The notes: a model not told the origin generated them from the sequence alone. 44,489 nucleotides of DNA from Thermotogaceae bacterium (GCA_026993805.1 JALWSA010000050.1:1-44489), one strand, 5' to 3'. Positions 23,011 to 32,596 are shown, counted from the first letter of the stretch. Program-made: numbers and translations.

Positions 23011-24693
23011 TTATTCTATCTCTATCACCCAAAAGTCGCTCCCGGCGTGGAGCCCGGATACATCATCGTTGTTTGATCTGGTATACCCCGCCACCAAGCA
23101 CTTGCCATCACTCGTGGGTTGAACTACATATGCTTTCTCAGAGTCAGGACCTCCAAATGTTTTCTGCCATTTTAAGTTGCCTCTATCGTCCAATTTAACC
23201 AGCCAAAAATCCCAACTTCCATGATTTCCCGAAGCATCACCGTCATTTGAAGCTGTGTACCCGGCTACGATGTATCCTCCGTAGCTCGGCTGGCATACGG
23301 AAAATGCTTCTTCGTCCAAAGAACCTCCGAGGACTCTTTGCCACTCCAAATTCCCCACACTGTCGAGTTTTACTATCCAAAAATCTTTTGTTGGATCGCC
23401 ATTTGTGTCTTCGTGATTCTCCTGAACATCTCCATCGCTGGACTTTGAATATCCCACAACTATATATCCGCCATCACTTGTCTGCACCGCGGAAAACGCT
23501 TCTTCGTCTTCAGATCCCCCAAGCGATTTTTGCCACTCTATGTTCCTGTTTTCATCAAGCTTTAACACCCAAAAATCTCTTTCACCATGGTTTCCAGAAA
23601 CATCCCAATTATTGGAATAGGAATATCCCACTACTATGAATCCACCATCTGCCGTTTGCTTTATGAAATGTGCCTCTTCATCACCGTCTCCCCCGAAGTT
23701 TTCCTCCCACACCAGGTTTCCGTTGTCGGCGTTGATTTTCACGATCCAAAAATCTTTTCCTCCGTGATTGCCAGAGACATCTCCGTCCGTTGAATTACTC
23801 CATCCGGCTACTACAATAGAACCGTCATCGGTCAGGCATGCGGAATATGGTATCTCATCACCCGATCCCCCGAATGCTTTTTGCCAGTCTACACTTCCGT
23901 CTTCTTTCAAGCGAGAAACCCAAAAGTCATATCCACCATGGGATCCTGTGCCATATACGCTGCCAGAAATGTATCCCACTATTATGTATTCCCCGTCGTC
24001 TGTCTGGAGCACTGAATATGCTTCATCGTCATTTTCTCCCCCAAGAAGGTTGTCCCATTCTTTTGTTTTGTGCTCATCATCGCTAAACTTTATAACCCAT
24101 ATATCCTTGGTAGACCCTGAACCATTAGGCACACCTCCCACATCTCCGTCGGAATCTCCGGGAGATACTTTGGTTGTTGTATAACCGGCCGCAATGTATT
24201 TCCCATCGCTCGTTTGAAGGATTGAGTAAGCTTCCTCTTCTCCAGAACCCCCAAGGGGTCTTTGCCAAGCTATCCTTATGGCTCTCGTGGTAAAACTCCA
24301 AATAGAACTATTCGTAGTTGCACCGTTCTCATCCTTTGCCACGACTTGCCAGTAGTATTTGGTATCGTATTCAAGATCTTTTACTTCGTATGAGGTAACT
24401 GTTAAGTCCTTAGCGATAATGGAGAGGTTGTTTTCGTCTTCTCCGAAATAAACATCGTATTTTATGCTATCTCCCTCAGAATCTGTTGAGGCATTCCAGG
24501 ATAGTTTCACCGACGAACGCTCTACCTCTGTTTTTTCATCTACTGGGCTCGGATTAGCTGGTGCGGTTGGGGGATGGTTCTCGGGTGAGGGTTGATCTTC
24601 CGTGGGAGTATTTCCGAGCTCTGGTGAACTGCACGAGGCAATGAATACCAGGAGAGATAGCATCACGGTGAATACTATGGCTTTGAGTTTCAT
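23011..24693 (-). CDS. Exported lipoprotein: FN3 domain plus seven propeller-like repeats
   Basis: 560 residues. The signal peptide ends in a lipobox (VFIASC, Cys21 lipidated), then a Pro/Glu-rich linker (residues 22-45), one fibronectin type III domain (about 46-137, ending YYWQVVAKDENGATTNSSI) and seven repeats of about 58 residues to the end. The repeat consensus is W-(Q)-x2-(L/F)GGS-x-DEEA-x-S-x2-QT-x-DGGYIVVGY-x-S-x-DGDVSGNHG, then DFWIVKL. The same fold-like unit appears in bacterial surface proteins with delta-60-type repeats and PQQ-like blades, and seven copies suggest a closed seven-bladed propeller. The recurring Asp-rich loops may bind calcium. It is anchored in a membrane and faces outside the cytoplasm; binding partner unknown. 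RBS AAAGGAGG; own promoter and terminator, so it is a single-gene unit. Confidence 0.85.
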   Translation of the reverse strand: MKLKAIVFTVMLSLLVFIASCSSPELGNTPTEDQPSPENHPPTAPANPSPVDEKTEVERSSVKLSWNASTDSEGDSIKYDVYFGEDENNLSIIAKDLTVTSYEVKDLEYDTKYYWQVVAKDENGATTNSSIWSFTTRAIRIAWQRPLGGSGEEEAYSILQTSDGKYIAAGYTTTKVSPGDSDGDVGGVPNGSGSTKDIWVIKFSDDEHKTKEWDNLLGGENDDEAYSVLQTDDGEYIIVGYISGSVYGTGSHGGYDFWVSRLKEDGSVDWQKAFGGSGDEIPYSACLTDDGSIVVAGWSNSTDGDVSGNHGGKDFWIVKINADNGNLVWEENFGGDGDEEAHFIKQTADGGFIVVGYSYSNNWDVSGNHGERDFWVLKLDENRNIEWQKSLGGSEDEEAFSAVQTSDGGYIVVGYSKSSDGDVQENHEDTNGDPTKDFWIVKLDSVGNLEWQRVLGGSLDEEAFSVCQPSYGGYIVAGYTASNDGDASGNHGSWDFWLVKLDDRGNLKWQKTFGGPDSEKAYVVQPTSDGKCLVAGYTRSNNDDVSGLHAGSDFWVIEIE

Positions 24694-24719
24694 GGTTAAT
24701 TCCTCCTTTCATTTTTTAA

Positions 24720-24748
24720 ATACTATCATATTTTGATTGGAATCTAAA
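24720..24748 (-). promoter_or_regulatory. Promoter of the repeat lipoprotein gene
   Basis: Minus strand TTTAGA (24748-24743), 17 bases, then TAGTAT (24725-24720) with an upstream TGA that makes an extended -10. Confidence 0.55.
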
Positions 24749-24825
24749 TATTTTTTTGAGGTTTTGAATATTCTGCGTGTAGAGGAAAAACTGGGATGAA
24801 GATTTTCACCCTACGGCCCATATAG

Positions 24826-24834
24826 TGCTACAAT
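24826..24834 (+). promoter_or_regulatory. Extended -10 promoter of glyA
   Basis: TGCTACAAT (TGn then TACAAT at 24829-24834), about 22 bases ahead of the GTG start; no convincing -35. Confidence 0.5.
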
Positions 24835-24855
24835 CGCTCTTGGAGGTGATGGGGC

Positions 24856-26151
24856 GTGTGGGAGCATGTGAAGAAGACAGATCCTGAAATTTACGAAGTA
24901 CTTCTTGGAGAGCTAAAGAGACAGGAGTTTGGTATAGAGCTTATCGCTTCTGAGAATTTCGCTTCTTTGGCTGTCATAGAGGCGATGGGATCTGTGCTCA
25001 CAAACAAGTACGCAGAAGGGTATCCGAGCAAGAGATATTACGGTGGATGTGAATGGGTTGATAAGGCTGAAGAACTCGCAAGGGAAAGAGCGAAGAAGCT
25101 CTTTGGAGCCAAATATGTCAATGTTCAGCCGCACTCTGGATCTCAAGCTAACATGGGAGTTTACATGGCGTTGATGGGACCGTGTGATACCTTGATGGGA
25201 ATGGCTCTCTCACATGGAGGGCATCTCACGCACGGTGCGCAGGTGAATTTCTCGGGAAAGATCTTCAAGGTAATCCAGTACGGGGTGAATGATGATGGCT
25301 TCATAGATTACGATCAGGTTGAAACCCTTGCAAAACAGTTCAAGCCTAAGGTGATAGTCGCCGGTGGGAGTGCGTACTCGAGGATAATAGATTTCAAGAG
25401 ATTCAGGGAGATAGCCGATGAAGTTGGAGCCTATCTGATGGTAGATATGGCACATTTTGCAGGACTCGTGGCCGCCGGAATTTATCCAAATCCGCTGGAA
25501 TATGCTCATGTCGTTACGACTACAACTCACAAGACCCTGCGTGGGCCAAGGGGCGGGATGATCCTTACAAACGACGATGAGATAGCCGAAAAGATAGACA
25601 AGACGATCTTCCCGGGTATCCAAGGTGGACCTTTAATGCATGTAATAGCTGCAAAAGCGGTTTCCTTCAAAGAGGCCATGACAGAGGAATTCAAGGAATA
25701 CCAGAAGCAGATAGTAAAGAACGCGAAAGCCCTTGCCAAAGCCATGGAAAAGAGGGGTTATCACATAGTATCCGGTGGAACAGACTCGCACCTGTTCTTG
25801 GTTGACCTTTCGAAGTCCAAGGAAGCCGCTGTGCATGTGACCGGAAAGGCGGCAGAGAAGGCTCTCGAAAGAGCGGGAATAACCGTGAACAAGAACACGG
25901 TACCCGGTGAGAAGAGGTCTCCATTCGTCACTTCCGGAATAAGGATTGGAACGCCGGCCGTTACCACGAGAGGAATGAAAGAAGAGCAAATGGAAGAGAT
26001 AGCAGAGCTCATAGACATGGTAATCACGAATGTTCAGGACAAGAAAGGAAACATTCCTGACAATGTGAGGGATGAAGTCAGGGAGAGGGTAAAGAAACTC
26101 TGTGAGCAGTTCCCACTATATGCAAAATATGTGGATTTTTCCAAGCTATGA
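24856..26151 (+). CDS. glyA: Serine hydroxymethyltransferase
   Basis: PLP enzyme that converts serine and tetrahydrofolate to glycine and 5,10-methylene-tetrahydrofolate, the main one-carbon source for purine, thymidylate and methionine synthesis. 431 residues, normal length. Family motifs are [36 protein letters not shown], the PLP-binding [12 protein letters not shown] and the lysine site [15 protein letters not shown]. The GTG start follows GGAGGTGAT. A structured leader for upp starts at its stop codon. Confidence 0.98.
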   Translation: MWEHVKKTDPEIYEVLLGELKRQEFGIELIASENFASLAVIEAMGSVLTNKYAEGYPSKRYYGGCEWVDKAEELARERAKKLFGAKYVNVQPHSGSQANMGVYMALMGPCDTLMGMALSHGGHLTHGAQVNFSGKIFKVIQYGVNDDGFIDYDQVETLAKQFKPKVIVAGGSAYSRIIDFKRFREIADEVGAYLMVDMAHFAGLVAAGIYPNPLEYAHVVTTTTHKTLRGPRGGMILTNDDEIAEKIDKTIFPGIQGGPLMHVIAAKAVSFKEAMTEEFKEYQKQIVKNAKALAKAMEKRGYHIVSGGTDSHLFLVDLSKSKEAAVHVTGKAAEKALERAGITVNKNTVPGEKRSPFVTSGIRIGTPAVTTRGMKEEQMEEIAELIDMVITNVQDKKGNIPDNVRDEVRERVKKLCEQFPLYAKYVDFSKL

Positions 26152-26153
26152 GT

Positions 26154-26159
26154 TATAAT
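26154..26159 (+). promoter_or_regulatory. Possible -10 element for upp, at the end of glyA
   Basis: Consensus TATAAT three bases after the glyA stop; the -35 region 17 bases upstream (GTGGAT) is poor. If used, the transcript would start near 26166 and include the whole upp leader. Confidence 0.4.
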
Positions 26160-26178
26160 CAACCTTGAGGTGGGAAGA

Positions 26179-26313
26179 GTGAAGGGTGCGAGCATCGTAT
26201 GGAATAAGACATCGAGAATGGTTTCTTCCCATAGATATGGGAAGGCAATTTCCAATTTCAGAGGGGCTTTGCCCCTCTTTCTTTTAGCCGAAAATCAATA
26301 TCAGGAGGGGTGA
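26179..26313 (+). CDS. Possible 44-residue leader peptide ahead of upp
   Basis: A short frame with GTG start, preceded by TTGAGGTGGGAAGA, reading VKGASIVWNKTSRMVSSHRY at its start and closing with NQYQEG. It runs through the hairpin and terminator of the leader and stops in the upp ribosome site, so its translation could influence termination. No known homology, and composition does not settle whether it is translated. Treat as a hypothesis. Confidence 0.3.
   Translation: MKGASIVWNKTSRMVSSHRYGKAISNFRGALPLFLLAENQYQEG
26225..26244 (+). promoter_or_regulatory. Perfect hairpin in the upp leader
   Basis: CTTCCCATA (26225-26233), loop GA, TATGGGAAG (26236-26244). A second TGGGAAG at 26171-26177 can pair with the same CTTCCCA, so two mutually exclusive foldings exist; the alternative would cover the ribosome site of the small frame. 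Confidence 0.65.
26260..26285 (+). terminator. Intrinsic terminator between glyA and upp
   Basis: AGAGGGGC (26260-26267), loop TTT, GCCCCTCT (26271-26278), then TTTCTTTT. It ends glyA transcription or acts as an attenuator for upp, whose start codon is 35 bases further. Confidence 0.88.
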
Positions 26314-26949
<636 letters not shown>

Positions 26950-26973
26950 TCCGGGCACGACGAAGGTGAGAAG

Positions 26974-27591
26974 ATGTATGTCATAGGAGTAGGGGGAGGA
27001 ACGGGTTCTGGAAAGACCACCGTTGCAAGTAGAATAAAAGAACTTTTGGGCGGCGACATGTGTGCCGTCATTCCCATGGATAATTACTACAGGGATATGT
27101 CTCATCTTCCAATGGAAGAGAGGCGGCGCCAAAACTACGACCATCCCTCGATGATAGAGCACGAACTTTTAGCAAAGCATCTGAGGGAGCTCCTTCAGGG
27201 GAAGGAAATAGCCATTCCCACCTACGATTTCACCACGTACACTCGTGGGGTAGAAACCATAACCTTTGAGCCAAAGCCATTCGTCATAGTGGAAGGGATA
27301 TTCGCGCTCTATTATCAAGAGCTTCTGGAGCTTTACGACCTTGCGATATATGTGGATGCGGAGGCGGATGTGAGGTTCATAAGAAGGCTCAAGAGGGACA
27401 TAGACGAGAGGGGAAGAAGCGTTGAATCCGTGGTGGAGCAGTATTTAAGCACTGTGAAGCCCATGCACGATGCGTATGTCGAGCCCACGAAGAAAAACGC
27501 CGACATCATAATCCCGCGTGGCGGTTTTAACGAGAAAGCAATACAGGTCATCGTCAGGTATATGATGGAAAAAACAGCAAGTGGAAAATGA
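26974..27591 (+). CDS. udk: Uridine kinase
   Basis: Phosphorylates uridine and cytidine with ATP or GTP to the monophosphates. 205 residues, P-loop GGGTGSGKTTVA at residues 6-17, then MDNYYRD and the substrate region YDHPSMIEHELL; further family motifs are PTYDFTTYTRG and VEGIFALYYQELLELYDL. The DERGRS lid segment is present. It is in one operon with upp, so uracil and uridine both feed into UMP. Convergent with the HAD gene, 13 bases away, with no terminator between them. Confidence 0.95.
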   Translation: MYVIGVGGGTGSGKTTVASRIKELLGGDMCAVIPMDNYYRDMSHLPMEERRRQNYDHPSMIEHELLAKHLRELLQGKEIAIPTYDFTTYTRGVETITFEPKPFVIVEGIFALYYQELLELYDLAIYVDAEADVRFIRRLKRDIDERGRSVESVVEQYLSTVKPMHDAYVEPTKKNADIIIPRGGFNEKAIQVIVRYMMEKTASGK

Positions 27592-27604
27592 AAAGGCCGC
27601 AAAT

Positions 27605-28372
27605 TCAAATGAGCTTCGCGACTTCTCCAAGATCTTTTGCGATGAATATTCCTTTTTCCTTTTTTGCTTCTTCAAAACTGGTTTCTCCTGTTAGAACGAG
27701 AATGGGCAGAGCTCCTGCCCTTTTTGCCATCTCCATGTCCGTGTAAAGCCTGTCTCCGATAACAGCGATGTTTTCCACTTTTTCGCCGAATTTTTTGGCT
27801 ATCTCAAAGAGCATCTCGGGATTTGGTTTTCCTATGATCTTCTCAGGAACCCTTCCTGTGGATTTTTCGAAAAGCGCAATGAAGCTTCCTGCATCCGGGA
27901 TCAAACCTTCCGGCGAAGGGCAGTTTATATCCGGATGAGTGGCTATGTAAGGAAGTCCTTTTCTCAAGAATATGGCAAACTTTCTTATCTTCTCGTATGT
28001 TACCTGGGTGTCGTATCCAAGGACGAGAACATCGGGATCGTCTTCGACCACATTTACGCCTTCTTGCAGGAAAACTCTTCTCAAACTGTCTGTTCCAAGT
28101 ATGTAAACCCTTTTCCCTGGAAAGGCTTCTTTGATATAGCCGGCAGTTGCCTCTCCGGATGTGAAAACGACAGGATCTTCCACTCCCATTTCCTTGAGCA
28201 TTTCTTCGTAATCCTTAGGACCCTTGGACGAGTTGTTGGTCAAAAAGACATACCTTTTCCCGGTTTCCTTAACCCTTCTGAAGAATTTCTTCGCAAAGTC
28301 AAAGAGCTTCCCACCAATGTGTATCGTTCCGTCCATGTCAAGGACGAATAGCTTTATCCTCGAAAGATCCAA
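27605..28372 (-). CDS. HAD-superfamily phosphatase, NagD/4-nitrophenylphosphatase type
   Basis: 255-residue HAD subclass IIA phosphatase. Motif I LDMDGTIHIGG (Asp12 nucleophile, Asp14 acid), motif II FLTNNSS, motif III GKPNPEML and motif IV VIGDRLYTDMEMA are all intact, and the cap contains YDTQVTYEKIRKFAIF. Likely acts on small phosphate esters; the natural substrate is not evident. TTG start at 28372 with GGGAGGGAG upstream. It lies 97 bases after the PEGA-protein gene and has its own extended -10 promoter. Confidence 0.92.
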   Translation of the reverse strand: MDLSRIKLFVLDMDGTIHIGGKLFDFAKKFFRRVKETGKRYVFLTNNSSKGPKDYEEMLKEMGVEDPVVFTSGEATAGYIKEAFPGKRVYILGTDSLRRVFLQEGVNVVEDDPDVLVLGYDTQVTYEKIRKFAIFLRKGLPYIATHPDINCPSPEGLIPDAGSFIALFEKSTGRVPEKIIGKPNPEMLFEIAKKFGEKVENIAVIGDRLYTDMEMAKRAGALPILVLTGETSFEEAKKEKGIFIAKDLGEVAKLI

Positions 28373-28448
28373 ACTGCTCCCTCCCTAATACGAGAGATGC
28401 TTTTTCAAAATCTCTTTTGGGATCTCTTTTCCCATTCTTCTGAAACCG

Positions 28449-28457
28449 AGTATAACA
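28449..28457 (-). promoter_or_regulatory. Extended -10 promoter of the HAD phosphatase gene
   Basis: Minus strand TGTTATACT (28457-28449), TGn plus TATACT; no convincing -35. Confidence 0.5.
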
Positions 28458-28469
28458 GCTCCAACTCCT

Positions 28470-29351
28470 TCATTCGCTCATTCCCAAGTACACCAGCAGG
28501 GCGAATGCTGCTATGAAAAGGCCTGTGATGGTTAGAACGATTTCCTTTTCGTATGTATATACGCTCCTGTCTATGGTGATCTTTGCAGTTTTTGATTTTC
28601 CACGTGCGTTTGCGAGTAGCGTGTAGGTCCCATCTGGGAGGCCTGAACCGTCCCAGGTTATCTCGTTAACGCCTACATGAGCGCTGATGATCTTTTCATA
28701 TACCACCTCGTTGGAATCGTTCAAGATGGACACGGTTACGGTCGAATCCTTCGTAAGGACAATACCTATTGTTGTCGTATCGTCCGTCCAATCTCCGTTT
28801 GGTGAGAAAACAGAGGGATGTACAAAAAGCTGCATGGAAAATGGGCTTTCTTCGAGATGGACAGGGATGATCTGCTTCTCTCTCCAGGCAAGCGCTACAT
28901 GTGTTTTAAAGAGTTCGTACCCGGGCTTTTTGAACGTTACAGAATGCTCACCAGCTGGCACTTTAATGTAATCCCCTGGATCCTCTATCTCCCCTAAATA
29001 TTCACCGTCCACGAATACGGAGAGTGGATAGACATTTGAGAGCGCGGATATATAAGCCGCGGGTTTTACGTTTATGAATACGATAGCCTTTTCTCCTTCC
29101 TTTATAACCACCGGCTCTCCTATTTGGATGTAGTCCTCAGAAACGGCACTCAGATTGTACGTTTGCCCAAAACTGAGTGAAATGGAGATTTTTCCGCTGC
29201 TTCCTATATATCCCACGAATGTTCCATTGAGATATATGGAAACCCCTGGTGTCGAGCTTATTATCACCGTTATCGAATCGTTGTCCTCGGCATCTCCAAA
29301 ATAAATGCTGGCAAGTAATAGCAAAATGAGCATTAAAATTGTCTTTTTCAT
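28470..29351 (-). CDS. Envelope protein with two PEGA-like domains, FlgD-like Ig domain and C-terminal anchor
   Basis: About 293 residues. Signal peptide (KKTILMLILLLLASIYFGDA), then two PEGA-like beta units (STPGVSIYLNGTFVGYIG and NVYPLSVFVDGEYLGEI, each ending in a GE(K/H) turn), then an Ig-like domain opening with FSPNGDWTDDTTTIGI and closing with ITWDGSGLPDGTYTLLANA, the pattern of FlgD/CHU_C-type C-terminal domains, then a membrane segment (LTITGLFIAAFALLVYLGM) with almost no tail. Thus exported and fixed in the membrane by its C-terminus. Role unknown; PEGA proteins often attach to peptidoglycan, glycans or secreted partners. ATG at 29351 follows GGGAG. It sits directly behind the htrA terminator, so its expression may depend on read-through. 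Confidence 0.75.
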   Translation of the reverse strand: MKKTILMLILLLLASIYFGDAEDNDSITVIISSTPGVSIYLNGTFVGYIGSSGKISISLSFGQTYNLSAVSEDYIQIGEPVVIKEGEKAIVFINVKPAAYISALSNVYPLSVFVDGEYLGEIEDPGDYIKVPAGEHSVTFKKPGYELFKTHVALAWREKQIIPVHLEESPFSMQLFVHPSVFSPNGDWTDDTTTIGIVLTKDSTVTVSILNDSNEVVYEKIISAHVGVNEITWDGSGLPDGTYTLLANARGKSKTAKITIDRSVYTYEKEIVLTITGLFIAAFALLVYLGMSE

Positions 29352-29373
29352 ATCCACTCCCTTCTTCCCTTTG

Positions 29374-29406
29374 AAAAATCAAAAAGCGGGGGAGGTCACT
29401 CCCCCG
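29374..29406 (-). terminator. Terminator overlapping the htrA stop codon
   Basis: Minus strand CGGGGGAG (29406-29399), loop TGAC, CTCCCCCG (29394-29387), CTTTTTGATTTTTC. The htrA TGA stop is in the loop itself. The next gene starts about 20 bases after the T-run. Confidence 0.88.
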
Positions 29407-30766
29407 TGTATGGGAAAGCCACGTAGAGTTTTGCACCTTTCCTGTAGATGTAAAGCGCCACATAGTCTCCTTTGTGAAGATCTCCAATGGCTTTGTTCCA
29501 GTCGTCGATACTCTCCAGTTTGTACTCTTTTCCGTTTATGACTATCTTCAAGATAACATCTCCGACCTTTATTCCAAAGAGTGATTTTTCGACCTCTCTC
29601 ACAATGACACCTTTTATATACGTCGGTATGGAGAACGTTTCTCTGTCTCCTGCTGTGATCTCTCCGACCTTTATTCCGAGGAAGCTCTTTGCTCCCCCTT
29701 CGCTTTCCTCATATTTTCCAAGTGTTACAGTGAGCTCAAGCCTCTTGCCTCTTCTGTCCACGACGACTTTCACGGTGCTCCCTGGCGTGTAGGAATGGAT
29801 CACGGAGACAAGCACTCCTGCACTTGTTATATCCTGATTGTTTATCTTAACTATTACATCGCCTTCCTTTATTCCAGCGATGTCTGCAGGAGATCCCTTC
29901 ACCACTTCAGTGACCAGAGCGCCCCGATCGACTTTGAGGGCAAGTGCTTTCTTAAGATCCTGTGTCACATCGGTTATCCTGACCCCAAGATATGCTTTTT
30001 CCGCCTTTCCTGTTCTTATTAAGGAGTCTATGAATCTTTTAGCGGTGTTTATGGGTATGGCAAATCCGAGGTTTACAGCTTCCCTTGGATCCACTATAGC
30101 GGTGTTTATTCCTATAACCTGTCCGTGGATGTTTAGGAGCGGACCGCCGCTGTTTCCAGGGTTGATGGCAGCATCTGTCTGGATCAGATCCGTGTAGTAT
30201 CCTTTTCCATCGGGTTTCAAGATCTTTCTATGAAGGGCGCTCACGACACCGAGCGTGACTGTGTGCTGAAAGCCGAGGGGGTTACCTATGGCTATAGCCC
30301 ATTCTCCTATCTGGACTTTATCTGAATCGCCGAATTCGAGAACGGGCAGGTTCTTTCCCTTCGGATTTATCTTTATAACTGCTATGTCTAATTCATCGTC
30401 TCCTCCTATGTACTCGGCTTTGTATGTGGTTCCATCTAACATGGTGACGGTTATCTGTTTTGCGTCCTTCACGACATGTTCATTCGTGAGAATGTAGCCT
30501 TCCTTGTCGAATATGAATCCGGAGCCAACTCCTCTGACTTCTCTCTTTCCGTATCCCCAGGGAACATCACCGAAAAATCTTTTGAAGAACTCATCAGCGA
30601 AGGGATCAAAATAAGGGACGCTTTCTATACGTACAACGTCGATCTTCACAACGGCTGGCGCGCACTGTTTGACCACTTCAACGACAGGGCTGACGTAATT
30701 CGGATTCAATATGGCGAAGATGCTGAGAGATGCAAGAAGAGCTACTACGACGAGAAACTTCCTCAT
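29396..30766 (-). CDS. htrA: Periplasmic serine protease HtrA/DegP
   Basis: 456 residues. Signal peptide or anchor (KFLVVVALLASLSIFAIL), trypsin-like domain with triad His97 (TNEHVV), Asp127 (DELDIAVIK) and Ser206 (NPGNSGGPL), then two PDZ domains (about 250-345, with AYLGVRI, and about 365-440). It degrades or refolds damaged envelope proteins, mainly under heat stress. Length and architecture match Thermotoga HtrA. ATG at 30766 after AGGAGGG. It is followed by the PEGA protein behind a terminator that overlaps its own stop codon. Confidence 0.97.
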   Translation of the reverse strand: MRKFLVVVALLASLSIFAILNPNYVSPVVEVVKQCAPAVVKIDVVRIESVPYFDPFADEFFKRFFGDVPWGYGKREVRGVGSGFIFDKEGYILTNEHVVKDAKQITVTMLDGTTYKAEYIGGDDELDIAVIKINPKGKNLPVLEFGDSDKVQIGEWAIAIGNPLGFQHTVTLGVVSALHRKILKPDGKGYYTDLIQTDAAINPGNSGGPLLNIHGQVIGINTAIVDPREAVNLGFAIPINTAKRFIDSLIRTGKAEKAYLGVRITDVTQDLKKALALKVDRGALVTEVVKGSPADIAGIKEGDVIVKINNQDITSAGVLVSVIHSYTPGSTVKVVVDRRGKRLELTVTLGKYEESEGGAKSFLGIKVGEITAGDRETFSIPTYIKGVIVREVEKSLFGIKVGDVILKIVINGKEYKLESIDDWNKAIGDLHKGDYVALYIYRKGAKLYVAFPYTGE

Positions 30767-30893
30767 TTTTCATCCCTCCTTCTGCGTATTTTGCTCACCT
30801 TTACCTTTGACGATACAGAAGGCTTTTTAGTTCAAGCGCTCTCGTGCAACGAAGCAAAAGATATGATATTCTCGGGCTTGGAGGTGAAAATAG

Positions 30894-31724
30894 ATGGTGA
30901 AACTCGCTGGGAATACTTTCATGATAGAGGCTCCTACGAATGTTGGGATATATTTGGATGGTGAGACCGTTTACGTGGTAGATCCAGGCACTTCGAGAAA
31001 GGCACTCAGAGAAATAGAAGAAAATTTCAGAGAAAAGAAAGTGGTGGTTTTGAACACACACCACCATGCCGACCACATTCTTCTCGATTATCTATACGAG
31101 AAAAGACTCGGCGCTAAAGTCTTCACGAGCGAGATAGAGACCCATCTTCTATTACATCCGGAGCTTGAGGCTTATTACCTTTTCGGTGCTGAGACTCCAA
31201 AACTTTTCAAAAAGACGTTCTTCATGGCAAAACCCGTAAATGCTCAGCCTTTTCCGGAGGGAATTCCTTTAAAGCCTGTGTTCCTTCCAGGGCACACACC
31301 AGGCCACCACGGATTTCTCACGCCTGATGGAGTTCTCTTTTGCGGGGATCTTTACTTTTCGCCCGATATAGTCGACAAATATGGATATCCATATCATTTC
31401 TCCGTTTCAATTTTGAGAAAGACCGTTGAAAAATTCAAGGACGTGGAGTACGATCTTGTGGTGCCCGCTCACGGGAAACCATCTGCTGATCCGACCGGCG
31501 AGATAGATTACATGATGAGAAGGATTGACGAAATAGAAAACCGGCTTTACGAGCTTTTGAAGGAGCCCCATTCGGTTGAAGAAGCGGCGTACAAACTCGC
31601 GGATCATTTCGGTTTCAAATTCAGCAGCGGCTTCTTTTATCTCTTCAGGTCGTTCGTCTCGTCTCTGCTGCAGGATTTAGAAGAACACCTTGAGGAGGAT
31701 GGTGGAAGATGGAAAAGGATATGA
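30894..31724 (+). CDS. Metallo-beta-lactamase-fold hydrolase
   Basis: 276 residues with a binuclear zinc site: THHHADH (HxHxDH) near residue 55, HTPGHHGF about 80 residues later, FCGDLYFS and PAHGKPS near the end. The layout is that of glyoxalase II-type and similar hydrolases of the MBL superfamily; thioesters, esters or phosphoesters are all possible substrates. The C-terminal 70 residues form a helical tail that resembles the winged-helix ends of some family members. RBS GGAGGTGA before ATG 30894. First of six genes packed end to end, with the next gene starting inside its 3' end. Confidence 0.9.
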   Translation: MVKLAGNTFMIEAPTNVGIYLDGETVYVVDPGTSRKALREIEENFREKKVVVLNTHHHADHILLDYLYEKRLGAKVFTSEIETHLLLHPELEAYYLFGAETPKLFKKTFFMAKPVNAQPFPEGIPLKPVFLPGHTPGHHGFLTPDGVLFCGDLYFSPDIVDKYGYPYHFSVSILRKTVEKFKDVEYDLVVPAHGKPSADPTGEIDYMMRRIDEIENRLYELLKEPHSVEEAAYKLADHFGFKFSSGFFYLFRSFVSSLLQDLEEHLEEDGGRWKRI

Positions 31725-32596
31725 GAGAGCTCTCAAAGCTCATAACAGAGATAGAAGGTGACCCGGTAAGGGCAAGGGACATCTTAAAGGGGATGAAACT
31801 CCGAGATATTCCCGTGATAGGTGTTACGGGCGTTGCGGGAGTCGGAAAGAGCACGCTTGTCGATGCGATGATAAAGGTTTTAAGAGAAATGGGAAAGAAG
31901 GTGGCGGTAGTCGCAGTAGATCCTTCGAGTCCTTTCAGCGGCGGAGCGTTCCTTGGTGACAGGATAAGGATGAAAAGGCACTTCACCGATGAAGGGGTTT
32001 TCATCAGGAGCATGGCGAGCCGCGGTGCTCTCGGAGGATTGAACGACTCGATCTTCGATGTCGTGGATCTTTTCAGGGGATTCGATTTCGATGTGGTAAT
32101 AGTCGAGACGGTCGGTGCGGGTCAGACCGAAGTCGATATAGCATATGTAGCAACTACGGTGCTTTTAGTTCTGGCTCCCGGCGGGGGAGATGAAGTTCAG
32201 ATGATGAAGGCGGGGATAATGGAGATAGCCGACATCTTCGTGGTGAACAAGGCGGATCTTCCCGGAACGGATAGCCTGGTTTTGAGCCTTAGAGCGATGC
32301 TCGAGATTTCACCAAAAAAGGAATGGGTGCCGCCCATCGTGAAGACGGTGGCTTCGAGCGGGGAAGGCGTCACCGATCTCATAAAGGAGATAGAAAGGCA
32401 CGAAGAGCATCTCAGAAGCTCGGGAGAGATAGTCTCGAGAAGGCGAAGGAATGTGAAAAAGCATGTTGAGCACATTTTGAGAAACGAGATAGTCAGGATT
32501 CTGGGGGGTCATGAGAGCGTTGATGCGGATGAGCTTTTGATGAAAACAGTGGACAGACTCTGCAAGGAGGTGAAAGATAGATGGACAGGAAAGTGA
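31709..32596 (+). CDS. meaB: MeaB/ArgK-type G3E GTPase
   Basis: 295 residues, P-loop GVTGVAGVGKSTLVDAMI, Mg-binding ETVGAGQTEVDIA, then VVNKADLPG and the specific VDPSSPFSGGAFLGDRIRM stretch. This is the chaperone of B12-dependent mutases such as methylmalonyl-CoA mutase, where it gates cofactor loading and exchange of damaged cobalamin. No mutase gene is in the window. ATG at 31709 overlaps the MBL gene by 16 bases, and the gene overlaps the following one by 16 bases, so translation is probably coupled along the operon. Confidence 0.93.
   Translation: MEKDMRELSKLITEIEGDPVRARDILKGMKLRDIPVIGVTGVAGVGKSTLVDAMIKVLREMGKKVAVVAVDPSSPFSGGAFLGDRIRMKRHFTDEGVFIRSMASRGALGGLNDSIFDVVDLFRGFDFDVVIVETVGAGQTEVDIAYVATTVLLVLAPGGGDEVQMMKAGIMEIADIFVVNKADLPGTDSLVLSLRAMLEISPKKEWVPPIVKTVASSGEGVTDLIKEIERHEEHLRSSGEIVSRRRRNVKKHVEHILRNEIVRILGGHESVDADELLMKTVDRLCKEVKDRWTGK

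Noticed and set aside
30476-30964. Plus-strand frame of 162 codons overlapping htrA and the start of the MBL gene
   Set aside because: It runs antisense to the htrA N-terminus and out of frame into the MBL gene; no ribosome site.
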